Origin: Kryptolebias marmoratus
Lineage: Eukaryota > Chordata > Actinopteri > Cyprinodontiformes > Rivulidae
Assembly (NCBI RefSeq): GCF_001649575.2
Contig: NC_051435.1
Span: 9,160,333 to 9,224,332, forward strand
Direction: 5' to 3'
DNA: 64,000 bases
A program made the position numbers and the translations under genes. This document shows positions 1 to 13,500 of this stretch, in pieces. The number at the start of each line of letters is the position of its first letter. Within the stretch, counting starts at the first letter, position 1. The notes under the pieces are model-generated. The model was not told the origin of the DNA and did not search any database. It worked only from the letters and a program-made list of their open reading frames with translations.

Positions 1-456
1 ATCATCAAAATTAAACGAAATAAACATTTGAAATATATGAGTTTGTATGTAATGTATGAATATAATATACAAGTTTCACTTTTTAAATGGAATTACTGAA
101 ATCAATCTACTTTTTCATGATATTCTAATTTTATGACCAGCACCTGTATGTCATCTGAAAATGATTAAAAACTTTTGTTATGTTTTAACTGTGACAGATA
201 TAAGGTCTGACAAAATGTGTTCCTCATTCAAAGATCTGTGTGTCAAAGCTGAACCTTGTGTGAAAAAGAGGAGTCGCATTTGCTCTTACAAAGAAAAGAC
301 AGCCACAGAAAAGCATGTGTTATGTGTTTTGTGGTTAAAATCTCAGGAGCAGTCCTATTTTCTGACATCACTGAAATTTTAGAAGTAATAAGTGAGAGTA
401 AATATAAAAGTCTGGTATTTGCTGCTTACAAAGGTGAGACACAAATTTTTACTCAC

Positions 457-1579
457 AGAAGCCGTTAAACGTCTCCAATATGCTGTCGACATTTATTTTT
501 GTCTGCATCTCAATGAAGTTCTTCACAAAGCGGTTGTTGAGAGAGTTCTGGCAGAAGGATGGAGAGAGAGGAGAAAACTATGAGCATCATCAAGATTCAG
601 CTGCCGAATCTCGGCGAAGACCACCGCAAAGTTTATCTCTAGATTTTCAGATGACAGCGGGGCATAATCAGATATAAAGAAGAGCAGGTCTGAGTTTTTC
701 ATACCTGCAGCATTGGCAAAGTGGTGCTGAGTATTTTGGCTGACTGCATGATGTAATTTGAAGATTCGATCCAGTCCTCTGAATGCTTCTTCAGATCTGC
801 AAACTCCTGCAAAGTGGCGTTGGCCTGGGCAAAGTCAAGACAAGGACACAAAAGTGTGAAAATGGTTTTGTATCAGCAAAAAAAACATCACACACTCTTT
901 ATGTGCATGCCTGTTTGAGTCTGCGAAGACTGCACTGAACTGAAAACAAAGTCAGACTTGTTAAAAATAGAACCACAGTCACATGTGGTGCATACAAATA
1001 TATGCACACCTTGTGCAACGCTGAAGTTCTTTTTTGCTACTTGCCAGTGGTGTGTGTGTGTGTGTACAAAAAAAAGTTGCTATGACCTAGAAAATCAAAT
1101 AAAAGAATTGAAAGTAAAGAAAAGGAGGGGTATTAAACAATTAGGACAAACTTTTAAAGTGTTAGAAATCACTGAACCCTAAGTAAGATGTTTAGAGCAA
1201 AGAAAGACAGAGATGCCGACACAAAGAGTAAGACAAAATCTTTTGTTGCAAACTGCTGGCAGGTGAGTAAATAATTCAAGCACCCCAGTCAGCAAACCAG
1301 CACAATATTGTCAGTCAGCAAAACCATTTTTCATTTAGTCTAACAGTAAATCATCAAATGAGTGTGTATCAATAAGGATGTTCATGAAGTAAGGTGTAGA
1401 GGAGGCAGTGTGTTTGTTTCTGTTGAATGTGTTTTAAACCTTCTGCATGATGTCCCTGGTGATGGGTGTGTCAGGTGTGTAGAGGATCTGTCCCATCAGC
1501 ATTGGTTTGAGGAAGGCCCAGGCGATGGCTCCTCCTGTGGTGTTCACCATGTCCAAGTACATGTTCATGCAGAAGGGAG
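457..1579 (-). CDS. abca12: ABCA12 exons 35-37: membrane-proximal ectodomain, last exons in window
   Basis: Exons: 1440-1579, 705-824 and 457-547. Exon 35 has PFCMNMYLDMVNTTGGAIAW followed directly by AFLKPMLMGQILYTPDTP, the strongest family landmark of the ectodomain. Exon 36 (ANATLQEFADLKKHSEDWIE...) and exon 37 (NSLNNRFVKNFIE...) continue colinearly with human ABCA12. Exon 37 ends at a TTCT|GTGAGT donor in phase 1, so at least one more exon lies left of the window. I found no convincing exon in positions 1-456. Confidence 0.9.
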
Positions 1580-4500
1580 CTGCACAAAAGAAAATAAAAA
1601 CACACACACAAATGTGTACTATATTCACAAAAAGGAAGGTTGTACAGAGAAAGAGTTGGAGCAGTTTTGGATTTTTTTTTTGTATTGTTACAAAAACAAA
1701 CCTATTTAAAAAAAAAAAAAAAAAAAAAAAATGGCATAAAACATTTCTGTTTTTGTTAAAAGTTACGTGGATAGAAGATTGTCTAATCTCCAAGGTTTCT
1801 ACATAAGAACCATTTCTTTCAAAGATTTTGCACAATTATAAAGTGAAAAGTCAATCTCAAGCTTGAGTTGCAGCCAAGGTGAACATTTGATTAACAGAGG
1901 GATAAAATCAAATTCCAACTTAGACTAAAAAACAAAAGTCTAGTAAAACTATAAAACCTTCTTTTGTAGGAATTTGAAACAGGGCACATGTGACTTTATA
2001 TATTTAAGTATAATTGCTTTAAAGAATAAAATATCACATAATAAACTTAATCTCAAGCCTGAAACATGTCTCAACATACAGGCATCTCGTGGAATCTTGA
2101 ACCTCTCGATCATCTCTTCCTTCTGTTGCTCGTTGGAAAATGAGGGACCTGAATCTGATAAATCAGGCGCCTTGGAGATTCCAAACAGAGCTGTGATGCC
2201 GTTACTGCACAAAGCACGAGACAGGGTCACAAATGTAGATCGGGTGGAGGTGCTGGATCCCATCCCTTTGGTCTGGAGGAGAGAAAAAAGATCATAGTCA
2301 TTGGACACCTTTTTTTTTTTAAATCACAAAAACATTGTTTGTTGAGTGTTGGTTAACTAACCACACAAAACTAGTCCAAACACAATACATTAGAGTTAAA
2401 AGTCTATAAAAAGAAAGATTCAAAAACACCCACTTGGTAAAGCGCTCTGTTGGACCGAAGGGTGAGGTTTTGGATGGAGCGCATGTAGTTCTGCAGCTGA
2501 CTGACAGCAGGGCTGACCGTTTGCATCATGTTTGTTGCGATCTCAGCCGCCTGAACCATGACTCCGACCAGACCCTGAATTTCCTCAGACAACACCGTCT
2601 GCAGTAATGAAAGTTGCTCAGTGTGACAAAACCATTTTCTTCATATTCAACAAGCGTAGCTATGTGTCTTCAAGGTGATTAAAAAGTAAAGGTATTCTAC
2701 ACTTGTGAAGGTGAGCTGAGGCAAATTAAAATAAAAATACTTGCAACTATCTTTTATGGTTTAACAGAAAAACAACGAAGATATAACCTTAGAAGCCAGT
2801 ATGTTTTTGTTGGTCTTTTATTATTATTTTGTTATTTGAAAATTAATATCTTTAAACAAACTCCTCAGCAAGATCTATATTCTCATATTGCTCTGGTTTT
2901 TGAGTAATTTGGGAAAAATACAAGTCTGGTTTTTTGTTGTTGTTGTTGTTGTTTTCTTTTTTAGATCAAACAGAAATTATATTAAAAAAAAACAATTCAA
3001 GTGCAAAACAAAAAGAGCTTTGTCTGGTGAACAAAGATTCTCTCGTGGAAAGGCCTTTCTTTTCAACTCACACCTTTTCTCAGACAAACTGTGTTCTGTG
3101 GCGGCTCATAACTGTTGCAGAGTCGCGTGCAATTACAGGATTCACGTGTGTCGCGCTGCTCTGGAAGATCAGAAGAAGAAAAAGTGGCAAAAAAACAAAA
3201 AGCCTTACTCTGTAAACGAGTTTCTCCGTGTTTATATGTTGAGCCATCAGCAGAAGGAACTTGAACAACTCCTCAGCGGACAAGGAGCAGAAAAACTCCT
3301 GAGACATTGTGGAGGCTGTGGCGTTGCAGCGTTGCAGGTTTGTCAACCAAGACAGCATCTGCTCCAAAATGCATTATGAAACACATGCAGACAGTACTTA
3401 GAGGCTATGATATACACAAAACAGGTGTAAATGGAAAAACAGGTTTTAATTACAAGAATGTTTGGTACTATTAAACTATAGATAATGAGATAATAGTGAA
3501 GCCTTGTATGCTTACGTAGTTAATACATTGCAATAAATAGACTAAAACGTTGGCAAATCTGAAAATGTTTCTGCACATTTACAAGATATCTGTGAGTTGT
3601 AGGTTTCCCTCAAACCCTTAGTAGTTGTTAAGTTTACTCTAGTCTAAAATGTGAAGTTGACACACTGCATGTTTTGCTAGTCAACCAGCAGTATGCATGC
3701 AGATAATAAACCTTTTATTGTTGTCTGTTTTAGGTCTTCTCTAAAGAAATGGTCCAAATTTACAGACAAGATGTTTTTTTGTTTTTTAGGGGGGGCAGTT
3801 ATGTTAGATTGTGCTTTCTTTTCTGTTGATGGTGCTGTTAAAACAATGTGCAGGAAAAAGTTGCAGACCGTGTAGCAAAGATCTTAAAGAACATTTAAAG
3901 GTCAGACACGGAAAGTGTAAACACGAGCACATACAGATCCTGGCTCACCTCAACATTGCTGTTTGGGAAAGGTGTTTCCATCAGGAGGAGAAGAGCAGCA
4001 GGATCAATACCCAGGTGTTGTTGAGCAGCCAGAATAAAGGCTGCTTTGTCCCTCAGCATATCCCCGAATGTCACAACTCCTGTGAAAAAAATAAATAGAT
4101 AAATAATACTGAAAGCTGCTCGGATAGAAAGCAGCAAATTGTCTTCAACTACAGAGTGGATAGTCTAGTTGTTTTTTATTTTTTTATTATTTTATTTTTT
4201 GGATTTGCTATGTCTTGGATGACTGAGAATCTACGCTTACCTTTATAGATACATAAAGACAGTTAGACTCACCTGGAGAACTGATGTTCACCGCTGTCAT
4301 ATTGATGGCATCGAAGCCCAAAATGTTAATGAACGCAGTGCTCCTTAAATTACAAACAGGAAATAACACCTCATTAAAAATACAATTAAAGTAATGTGTT
4401 TTCAGTGACGGAAAGACAAGTTCACATCCAAGACCTGAAATGAGCATAAATGACAGTAAAATATGTTTTGCTTGTTTTTGTATTTTTTTTTAGATCACCA

Positions 4501-7500
4501 ACTCTTGTGAGTTAAAAGATTTTACTTAACAAATCATATTAAGAAATATAAATAGCAAAGAGCTAGACAGTTGTAAGTGAAACTACCTTTGAATAAATTT
4601 GAATTTTCTGAACCATGTGAATTGATTAAAAAGAAAAATGGGTACCAGTTTGTCTGGATGTTGTAGCTCCTGGGATCTCCTACGACAGCCTGCAGGACGA
4701 TTTCTGGCAATAGGTTTTCATTTGTCTGCAGATTTTCAGCCAAGATCTGCAGGCCGGGCACAAAAGTGTGACAGAGCTCCCCAGGTGCGATGGAAATTGT
4801 TTCCAACACCAGGCGCACAGAGTCCATATTCTCCACGGTGCACACCTACAACACACATATCAGATATAAATGCAACAATAAGGCCAGGCTTGGTCAGTGA
4901 TAATCAAACATATCACACTGACTTGCTAAGATTTTGGCCCATTCTCCAACGTATTTAACCAAATTTTAAAAAGGTGCACTTCTCTCTTTTAAGAATTTTT
5001 GAGTCTCTTCATTTTTTCAAACAGAAACCTTAAAAATAAAAGTGCCACACTTATTGGACAAACCTTGTTTCTGAGTTCCTGCAGTTGCTCTGTGAACAGT
5101 GTGTTTGTTGAGCTGTTCAGGAGGAGCCCAGCAGCTGTTTGGATGGCTTGCTGTATAAGCATCAGGTTCTCTGTGACAGGTCGAAGAAACAGATAGACAG
5201 AGGGGTGAAAAATTAGCTAAGAGAGATGCTATTAGAGCCTAGAATCTTTAAGAGTTAGGTCTGCAAGGTGACAGAATAACATGGTGTCCCACTGGGCTTC
5301 ATTACGACATGCACCATTACAGGTTATCGGCATCAAGCAGTGAGCAGCAAATGATGTGCATGAAGTGAAGCTCTGTGCGGGACTGATGGGGCCAGGAGGA
5401 CCAGCTGTACTAGACGCTGTCATGCATTAAAACACATTTGACAAGCCCTAAGAAAGGCACCACCTACGGCAGCAAGATGAGATGACAGAATGTTTAATTA
5501 GTCCAAAATTAGACAATGGTAACGTTTAATCTCAGGCTGCTCAACACCTAGAGGCCTTTACAATCACAACAGTTTGCAGTGTGTTCGTTTGAGTGAGAAG
5601 GAACGTGAGTGGGGTTGCAGAGAAGTGAGGCTGCTTACAAAGTGAGTCTATGCACTAAAAACATTATCACGCAAGCACAGAGGCAAATTAAAAGGAGGTC
5701 ATAGATGCCCACTTGTGTGAGTGCAAGGGGAGACGTTTAGCGAGGGCGGACAGGATAAGTGATTGAATTCTACTTTGCTAATGAGATTTAAAAAGGTGCT
5801 GAGTGGCTTTCTGCTGGAGATGGGCCATATGGCTTTGGGCTCTTGGGGAGCTCAAGCTAAGCTAGTGTGAAGTCTTATTCCTCATATCTCCAAAATGAAT
5901 ATTTGAAGCACTATAATCATCTTTACAGTTACAACAGCAATAACAAAATGGTTTATGGTCTTCCTTTGGTCTTGCAATAGCTATAAATTACAGGGTGGCA
6001 TCATTCCAAGCTGCGTGACTGTTTAATGGCAGACTGTACTTATGCAATCATACGGTCACAGAGAGTATCTAAACACAAGCTGCAGCATCAGGATGAACTC
6101 TCCAGTGCACCAACATCAAGAGTGGAGAGAGAGTCTCTGTGAAAGAACTTGTTAAATTTAGTACATTTAACAATTAAATCACACAGTCAATAAATCTAAG
6201 ACGGGTTCAAGGCACCTGTGACAACTCTGTGACTATTTTGAGAGAAAACGTGTCGCACAAATTCTTTGAACATGTTCAAAATTCAAATGACAACACTGTG
6301 AGCCTCTGTGACTCAAGCAGGAAAATCGAGACCCCCCTGCCCCCTGCCCATGAATAACACGAGACATTCTGAAGACGTCCTTGCAAGTGCCAATTAGTCA
6401 CCAACAGCTGCAGTAAGGTGAGATTTTACCTTAATCCTACAGAGATTTATTGGTCCATTTTATATGGCAGGAAAATCCACTAATCCTCAAATGTTAACTT
6501 GGAATGAAAAGGTTCCTGGTCTATGCAGTTACCATGGTGTACTTTCTAGTGATTAGAAATATTATGGGAGAATCTGATTACGATTCAAATGAAATTTGAT
6601 TGGCGCACTTTGAAAAACTTTGGGTTTGTGCTTGACTTTAGTGCAGATGGAGCATTTTATTTGCAAACCAAAGGCGATATAAGTGCAGCAGACAGCAATA
6701 AGGCTGAAATGTTGTGCTAAAAAAAAGGTAAAAAACAGTTCATTGGAGGTAATCATTTTGTCTGCACAACATGTGGTAGAGAATTCAGAGCAAAAGAACA
6801 AATGATGGATCTTATAAGTCATTTGTGTGACTGTGAGTTGCTTTTTTGAAGCAAATCCAGAGTAAGTTAACCTTTAGCCTGATGTATGTGGTCTCTGCAA
6901 CAAGGTGCTTTGTCTAACTTGTTACTAGCTTGTCAAATTTGTTAACTTAGACTACTGATATCACTTCTGCTTGTAAAAACACTTGAGACTGGCTTGATAC
7001 TCAGTGCATCATGTGTCAGCACTACACACTGTAATTAGATCGGAAATATTTGTTCATTTGTTAAAAGGCACTTGTCAAACTCCTTGTTAAAGTTTTACAT
7101 CAGAAAAACTAATATTAAAAAATGACAATCACTCTTTAAAAAGAGATCTAATGGGTTTTTTACGTAAATTTAGCAAGTCAAGACATTGTTTGTTTTTACA
7201 ATGCAGAAGATAAACTGTGCAGTGAGGGACTGGATATTAGATAAATGTTATTATTACTACAACTACCACCATCACTACTACTGAGTATCATTAACAATAT
7301 TATCATACAATAATGTATGTGTAGGCTAGTGATAAATTATTTACTCAAAAGGCAATATTAAAATGTATGTCATGTTATTGGAGAGAAAGGCCTGGACAAC
7401 AAATTATTGTGCTTTTCTATGGACTTCAGGCTCAATGCATCTTTTATAAGAACCAAAAACATATAATACATTGAAGGAAATAGGAGAAACACAAAAAGCA

Positions 7501-10500
7501 CTATTCAAATTACCTTGAGATTCATCGGCCACCGCTCTGGCAATATTTTTAATCTCAGAGGAGAAAGGAATGCCATTAGGGAGCATGTTAGCAGCATTTA
7601 TCAGAAGGTCCATTGGTGGTCTGAGGAGAATGGAACAAGAAATGTTTATGAAAGGCCAACATGTACAGCATGCAAGCTAGAAAAAAAATGTTTTTCTCAA
7701 TGTTTGGGATCATTTAAAAACTCAAGAAAGATGCAGAGCACACAGGCATTTTACTTTTCTCTTTTGATCTGAAAAGCTACATGTGGGTAAGCAACACTTA
7801 CTTCTCTAACAGCTGAGGGTGGGTGAAGAAAGAGGCCGCCCCAAGGGCAGCATCAATGGTATCCTCCAGTGAAGCATTTAAGCTCCACTGCATGTCACTT
7901 GTAGCCCCTTTTGCCACAATATTCAGATTAGGATTGCCAAAGAAAATGTGGGCGGTCTCCATTACTTCTGCTGACGTTGGAGGGACCATAGCGGCTCCAT
8001 ATATGGTTGAGTAATCAATGGAGAACATATTTATGATGTCATCTAAAGGTTGTCTTGTCATTGTCATCATTGAGACATCACGTCTTCGCCTGACTCTTGT
8101 CGTTTGGTGAGCGCTCGCCATTTCAGATTGAAACAGGACTTCTTGATTCAGAAGACGCGGAAGAGCAGTGGCGCTCACAGGCAGAACAAACAATGTGATA
8201 ATGTTTGTAGCAAAGTCTTCATACAGGGCCAGATCCACTGGCTCAGGCACACACACTCTAACTGTGACATATAAAATAGGCCTGATGATGCTATAGATTC
8301 TTATAGGAGTCTCAAACAGCAGACCCGATGCAGATGTTTCGGTTGAGGTCAGCCACACAAACATCTCAAAGATGTTTTCTGCCATCAAGTTTATGCCGTT
8401 GGAGGCAAGAAATTGTTCCATGACTTCGTAAATGAAGGGCGCATCTCCAAAAGCCTTTGTCTCGGTCACCAGCATGATAGTTTCCCTCATTAAGTCAGTG
8501 AGAAGAGTCTCATTGAGTGCGAAATCATTTCCCCACATCGTGGAGATGTCGACTGAGGTGATGTTTGCAGAAGTAAGGAAGATCAGAGCTGCTTCTTCAA
8601 AGACCTTCTGGGATGAGTTGTTTTCAATGAGGTGGTAGTTGTCCAGGACGTGCTTCAGTACATTTATTAAAGCGTCAGTGTAGGGTTGCAGGTAAGGAGC
8701 CTCTCTAACCAATTCATCTGAGAACTGTTTAATGGAAGACAAACTGTGGAAAAGAGAAATTCAGTAAACGTCAAAAGGATCTCTTCTGATTAAGTATCAT
8801 GTAAAAACATCTGTATGAATTCATTTTCAGATGGCATAAAGCACATTCAAGGAATATGAATGATTCAACAATGATTTTTAACTATTTTTATGCATTTTAA
8901 CACGCTGTTGATATAGTTCTTCAGTGCAATGATCCAATAAACCACTGATTTTTCACAATTGGAAATAAAGAATATTTCCTGACTCTCCATGCTGAAACAG
9001 ACTATTCCATCCTTAGTAATAAACTAAAGCCTTTCCACTGAAATCACTAATCTATAACTCATATAGTTAGACTCGTCTGATTCCAGGGATATGCAGAACA
9101 TGATCCTTAACACTGTGCCTGGCTCATTACTGCAGCTGGCAAAAAATGGGAAATCAATTTTAAAAGGATGTCTCAGTTAGCTGAATCATAGTTGGGATAC
9201 TTTCTGACCTGCACTGCATTAATCAATCTGAATGCAAATGTGATCACTTCAGTTCCTCGTGTCATTACGTATGAATCAAATGGGTTTGACTGGTGCATTG
9301 TGGATAATGTGATAACAGTAAATTGAGTGGTAAGGTCATAGTGAGTTCATGTATGCTGGAGGAGAAGCTTTGTCTTTAGGTGTGTAGAAATTTAATGAAT
9401 TCTGAAGAGAAGTTGATCTCTACAAGTGATTACTTTTGGGAGTCAACCCAATTCAAGATGGATGTCAAGGCTAATACATTTTAGCCGTCACAAAAATCTA
9501 TAACTCAGTCAGTTTTACATATATTGAGCTAAAATTAGGTGTGTTTGTATCTGAGACTCACTTGCAACACATACTTAGAGCATGACATATAAATATCATG
9601 AGATTGTACATGAAGTTTTTTTCTAGGTGACCAAAATGGCTACAACTCCATCTTTTGTCAACATAAGATGATCTTAGTCTAAAATGCTGGAATAAAAGGA
9701 GATGCATTCCTTCAAGTAATTCTAGGCTTTTATTTTCAAATCTGTTTTTATTTGTAGCCCAATTTAGCATGACTGCTTGATCTTGGTCTTTCTGATCTCG
9801 TAATGTTTTTGCTATTGAGGTGACTGTTGAAAAGAATAGACTTTGATGAGTTTTTCCATTGTGCATTTTTTAGCAACTGAAGGTTTTTCCTTACTATGTG
9901 CCGTTTCTAAGAGAACTGTTTGTCCTTCATGTAGATTTGAAAAATTAAATAAATTCATTTCATATATTTTCTAGTCAAAACATCTAATGCCAGATATGCC
10001 ACAAACCTATTCTTCAGTAAATTAAATTGTAAAAGTAATAACCATTGCATTAGCACTGATGTAGTTCAATCGTAGCTGACCTGTTTTGCAGCTGCATGTC
10101 CTGGAGCTGCTTGTACCAGTAAGACTGGGCCTCAGGGCTCAAAGGCTGGCCTGTCAGCACAAGGAGCTGATTGGAGAACGTCGTGATGGACTGCTGTATC
10201 ACCAGTGTGTGGTTAATGTTGACTTCATAGAGGAGCTGTATTGTTTTGACAATCCTGCCAGCTGCTGCACTCACACTTATTGCTTCCGTGGCCATGTGCT
10301 GTGCAAAGGACATACAGGAGAGATGAACTGTTAACCAAAGGCAGCGTTTTTTATGTGTCAACACTGCCACCAAGTGGTGAAACTTCCTTCTTGGAACCCA
10401 TTTTGCAGTGACAAAAATCACAATTGTAGATGTGTTGGTTTACGTCTTCCTATTTGATTTGCAGTGATCCTACTCACACTCGTGTTCAGGTTGGAGTAGT

Positions 10501-13500
10501 CAGTCTGAGCTGCAGCAAAAGCTTCCAATACAGGCTGCAGGCTGAGGTGGCACCACACAGCCAATGTGGTAGTGTTTAAACCTGCTGCCTGTCTAAATGG
10601 CTCCCATGCTTTGAGCACTTCACTGCAGTCCAATGTGCCATTTGTCTAGAAAAAATTTATAAAAAAAAGCCATTATCAAGTTTCATACAGTATAAACCTG
10701 TTCACCTACTTGTAATACCAACAATAATTGAGGCACAAAAGGCGGATGGACAAAGGATGCATCTTAACTCAAGACTATTACAGACTATTAGATAACAGAG
10801 CATACTGATTTTCTCACACAGGTATCATTTCTACACATGATGTTACTGCTACACACCCACCTATCCGCTGTGCAAAAACACTTCTTTATCATGCGGTTTC
10901 TGCCAAATCGGGAATCTGAGGGTGCTGATAAGGTCTTCAAAGCATCCTCAAGTATATATTTTTTTTCTGCACAAGTCAGTGGTTTTATGGTAGTGATAAC
11001 AGCTAGTCTGGCTCTTTAAAAAAAAGTCTGATCAGATAAATAAGGTATCTGTCTGTGGGAAAACAATAAGTATTATTAGCAACTTAGTAAATTAAACAAC
11101 AAAATAAGGCTAATAAAACCAAGTTACTGTTTAATGTTCTGGAACATAAACTAAGACCTGAAAAGGTCAAAATCACCTATAAGTGTCCGTACGCCAGATG
11201 AGCCAGAACAGGTGAACTTGGCAACAGGTTTCCGGAATCTGTTTTGTTTGAGTTCATTAGATGAGACTCAGGGGGGCAGGAAGGTCTTTAAACAGAAACA
11301 AGTTGTCTCTTTTCTTTTGTTTTGAATACTTTATGCTGTGCAGACTTAACTAGCTGCTTTGTATTTCGTGATTGAAATTAAATCTGACTTTTAATTCTTG
11401 TAACAAAAACTGCAGATCTTTTTTTTTTGTGTAAAACAAATTCATGGTTAATTCCTTTTTTCTTTAAAAAAAGGAACATTTTTTAGTTTAGATGACAGAT
11501 AAGTGAGAGCAAAAGAATATTTTAACACATCATGTAGTACATTTTGGTCATGAAATGATGCATGAATAACTTTTAAAGATGTGTGAAGTCAACACCTCGT
11601 GATAATCCCGATAATGTACAACAAAGAGTTATCCCATGAAGTCATACCCACATGTGATTTGTCTGCTGGTATGACAACAGTCTGTCTCGACACTTGTTGA
11701 AAAGGTAAATAAATGTGCAAATGCCGCTGCAGGCAGACGGAACAGACAGATACGGATACAAAGAACAAAACAGCTCTCCTCCACCTATCAGGCATTTGAA
11801 AACAACTGAAAAATGAGGTGTTATAAAAGCTGTGATGAGCGAGACGAGAGGCAATGATTGTTAAATGCAATAATGTGTGACGATGAATGCACTGACGCAG
11901 CAGGTTTGTTCCCCACCTCAAACCTTTTTTAACAAACATGAACACAAATGCACAAAAACATGATAAGAGTGCTACCAAATGATAATCAAATTCCACAGGC
12001 GAGGCGCACGGCGAACCTGGTGAGCTGCTTGAAGTGTACTTCCAATGGCGAGCTGCACTGCCCCTGTGAGCTCCGACAGGTTGAGATGACTGGTGTTCAC
12101 AGAGGTTACAGTCTCCCTCATCAGGGCCAAAATGGGCATCTGAAGGCTCAGTATGAATACTGTAAAGAAGACGACACAGGGGAATCCCATTGTGAATTAC
12201 TTGTATGAGTTAAAGGGAGTATGTACGCTATAATGTAAGACAATACGCTTAAATGCTATTCAGACTATTTCCTGTTTCCTTTCCATGCTTATTATATTAC
12301 TCTACAAACAAAAACAATACCTCACTATAATAAAGAAAAATATTTTGTGTGTTAATTTTATCTATCAGAAATGAAGCGGAGATGATATATTAGATGTCAC
12401 GGAAAAACACATCTGACAATGTGTTTTTATCACATGCTGTTAAGCAGCTAAAGCAAAGTTCAGACTGTCCTTCTACTGATGCAACTGTCTGCATGTTTTC
12501 TGCCTTAAACCGGTCTTCTGACAATGGCTGATAAAAACATTTTGTTGTCAACTGTACTGATAAGCACTGAGCTAGTTTTCTCAAAGTGAATAGATGTTTC
12601 TCTTTCTCTCTCTCTCTGTTCTTTTCTGAACTTTCCCATCACCAGTCTGGTGGTGAGAACGTCTCTCTCATCAGGAAATGCATCAGACACCAAGTTCTGC
12701 TCTCACAGCTGAGCTCATGGTTTCTTGGTTTAAAATACATTTTAGATAACCATATCTTTTTTTCCTCTCTTTTTTTTTGAATTGACAAACTATAACATTT
12801 AAGATCATGGCGTAACGGTCCTAGCTATAAACACAGTAAGGAAATCAAGATATTTATTAGTCTAAATATAAAGAAATTTATGTAGAAAAACAGTCTTAGT
12901 AGAAGATGACCGGTGGAAAAAGGGTAAAGTTACATTCATGTTGCAGGTTAAAAAACAAACTATGATTGTAAGTGAGGTTAAAAACAAAACAAACTCACAC
13001 AAAACCAAACAAAAGAAGCTAATTTAGGTTAAAATGTGATGAAATCTAATTAAAACTACTTCAAATCCGGCTGCATGATGTTTGCTGTATTGCACTGTAA
13101 ATCTCATGGTGGTTCAAGAAATAGTTCATAAAACTGACTGTTGTAGATAAGGAGATTCTTTTTTTCAGGACTTACATTTTAGAAAGAACACAATTTTGTG
13201 CACAGGATCTGATATTATGCAGTTCAATTTAAAGTGCTCCAAATGATATAGCTTTAAATGTAATAGGTTTCGAACTCTAACTTGGATTGTCAAAAAATCT
13301 GACTGCTCAGCCGAACTGTAATCGAAGATGAAGCAGTTTTCTGAGGAATGCAAACCAAAAATTCACAGATGACCCTGAATGAGATCCAGAATTTCTTTGA
13401 GAAATTATCCTCCTCTAGATCCATTTAAGACGTGTTAATTTAGACATTCATTTTAAAAGCATATTTTAACTGAATATAAGTTTAAATGTAAATGTATTTA

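Noticed and set aside
161..583. Small plus-strand open frames near the left edge
   Set aside because: They are antisense or intronic to ABCA12, overlap exon 37 and show no homology or start context.
1507..1806. Open frames around 1.5-1.8 kb other than exon 35
   Set aside because: They run through a poly-A/T tract and overlap ABCA12 exon 35 in the wrong frame or strand.
5171..7513. Search for a hidden exon or embedded gene in the 2.3-kb ABCA12 intron between exons 27 and 28
   Set aside because: No open frame with splice sites and family-like sequence was found. Exons 27 and 28 join in phase directly.
12505..12780. Possible extra ABCA12 exon near 12.6 kb (open frame with CT-rich flank)
   Set aside because: The translation is low-complexity (Arg/Glu repeats from a CTCTCT tract). 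Exons 22 and 23 already join in phase without it.
12813..12833. TAACGGTCCTA word resembling the conserved 23S rRNA / I-CeuI homing-endonuclease site
   Set aside because: Only about 11 bases match, there is no flanking rRNA sequence, and the site lies in an ABCA12 intron. Chance match.
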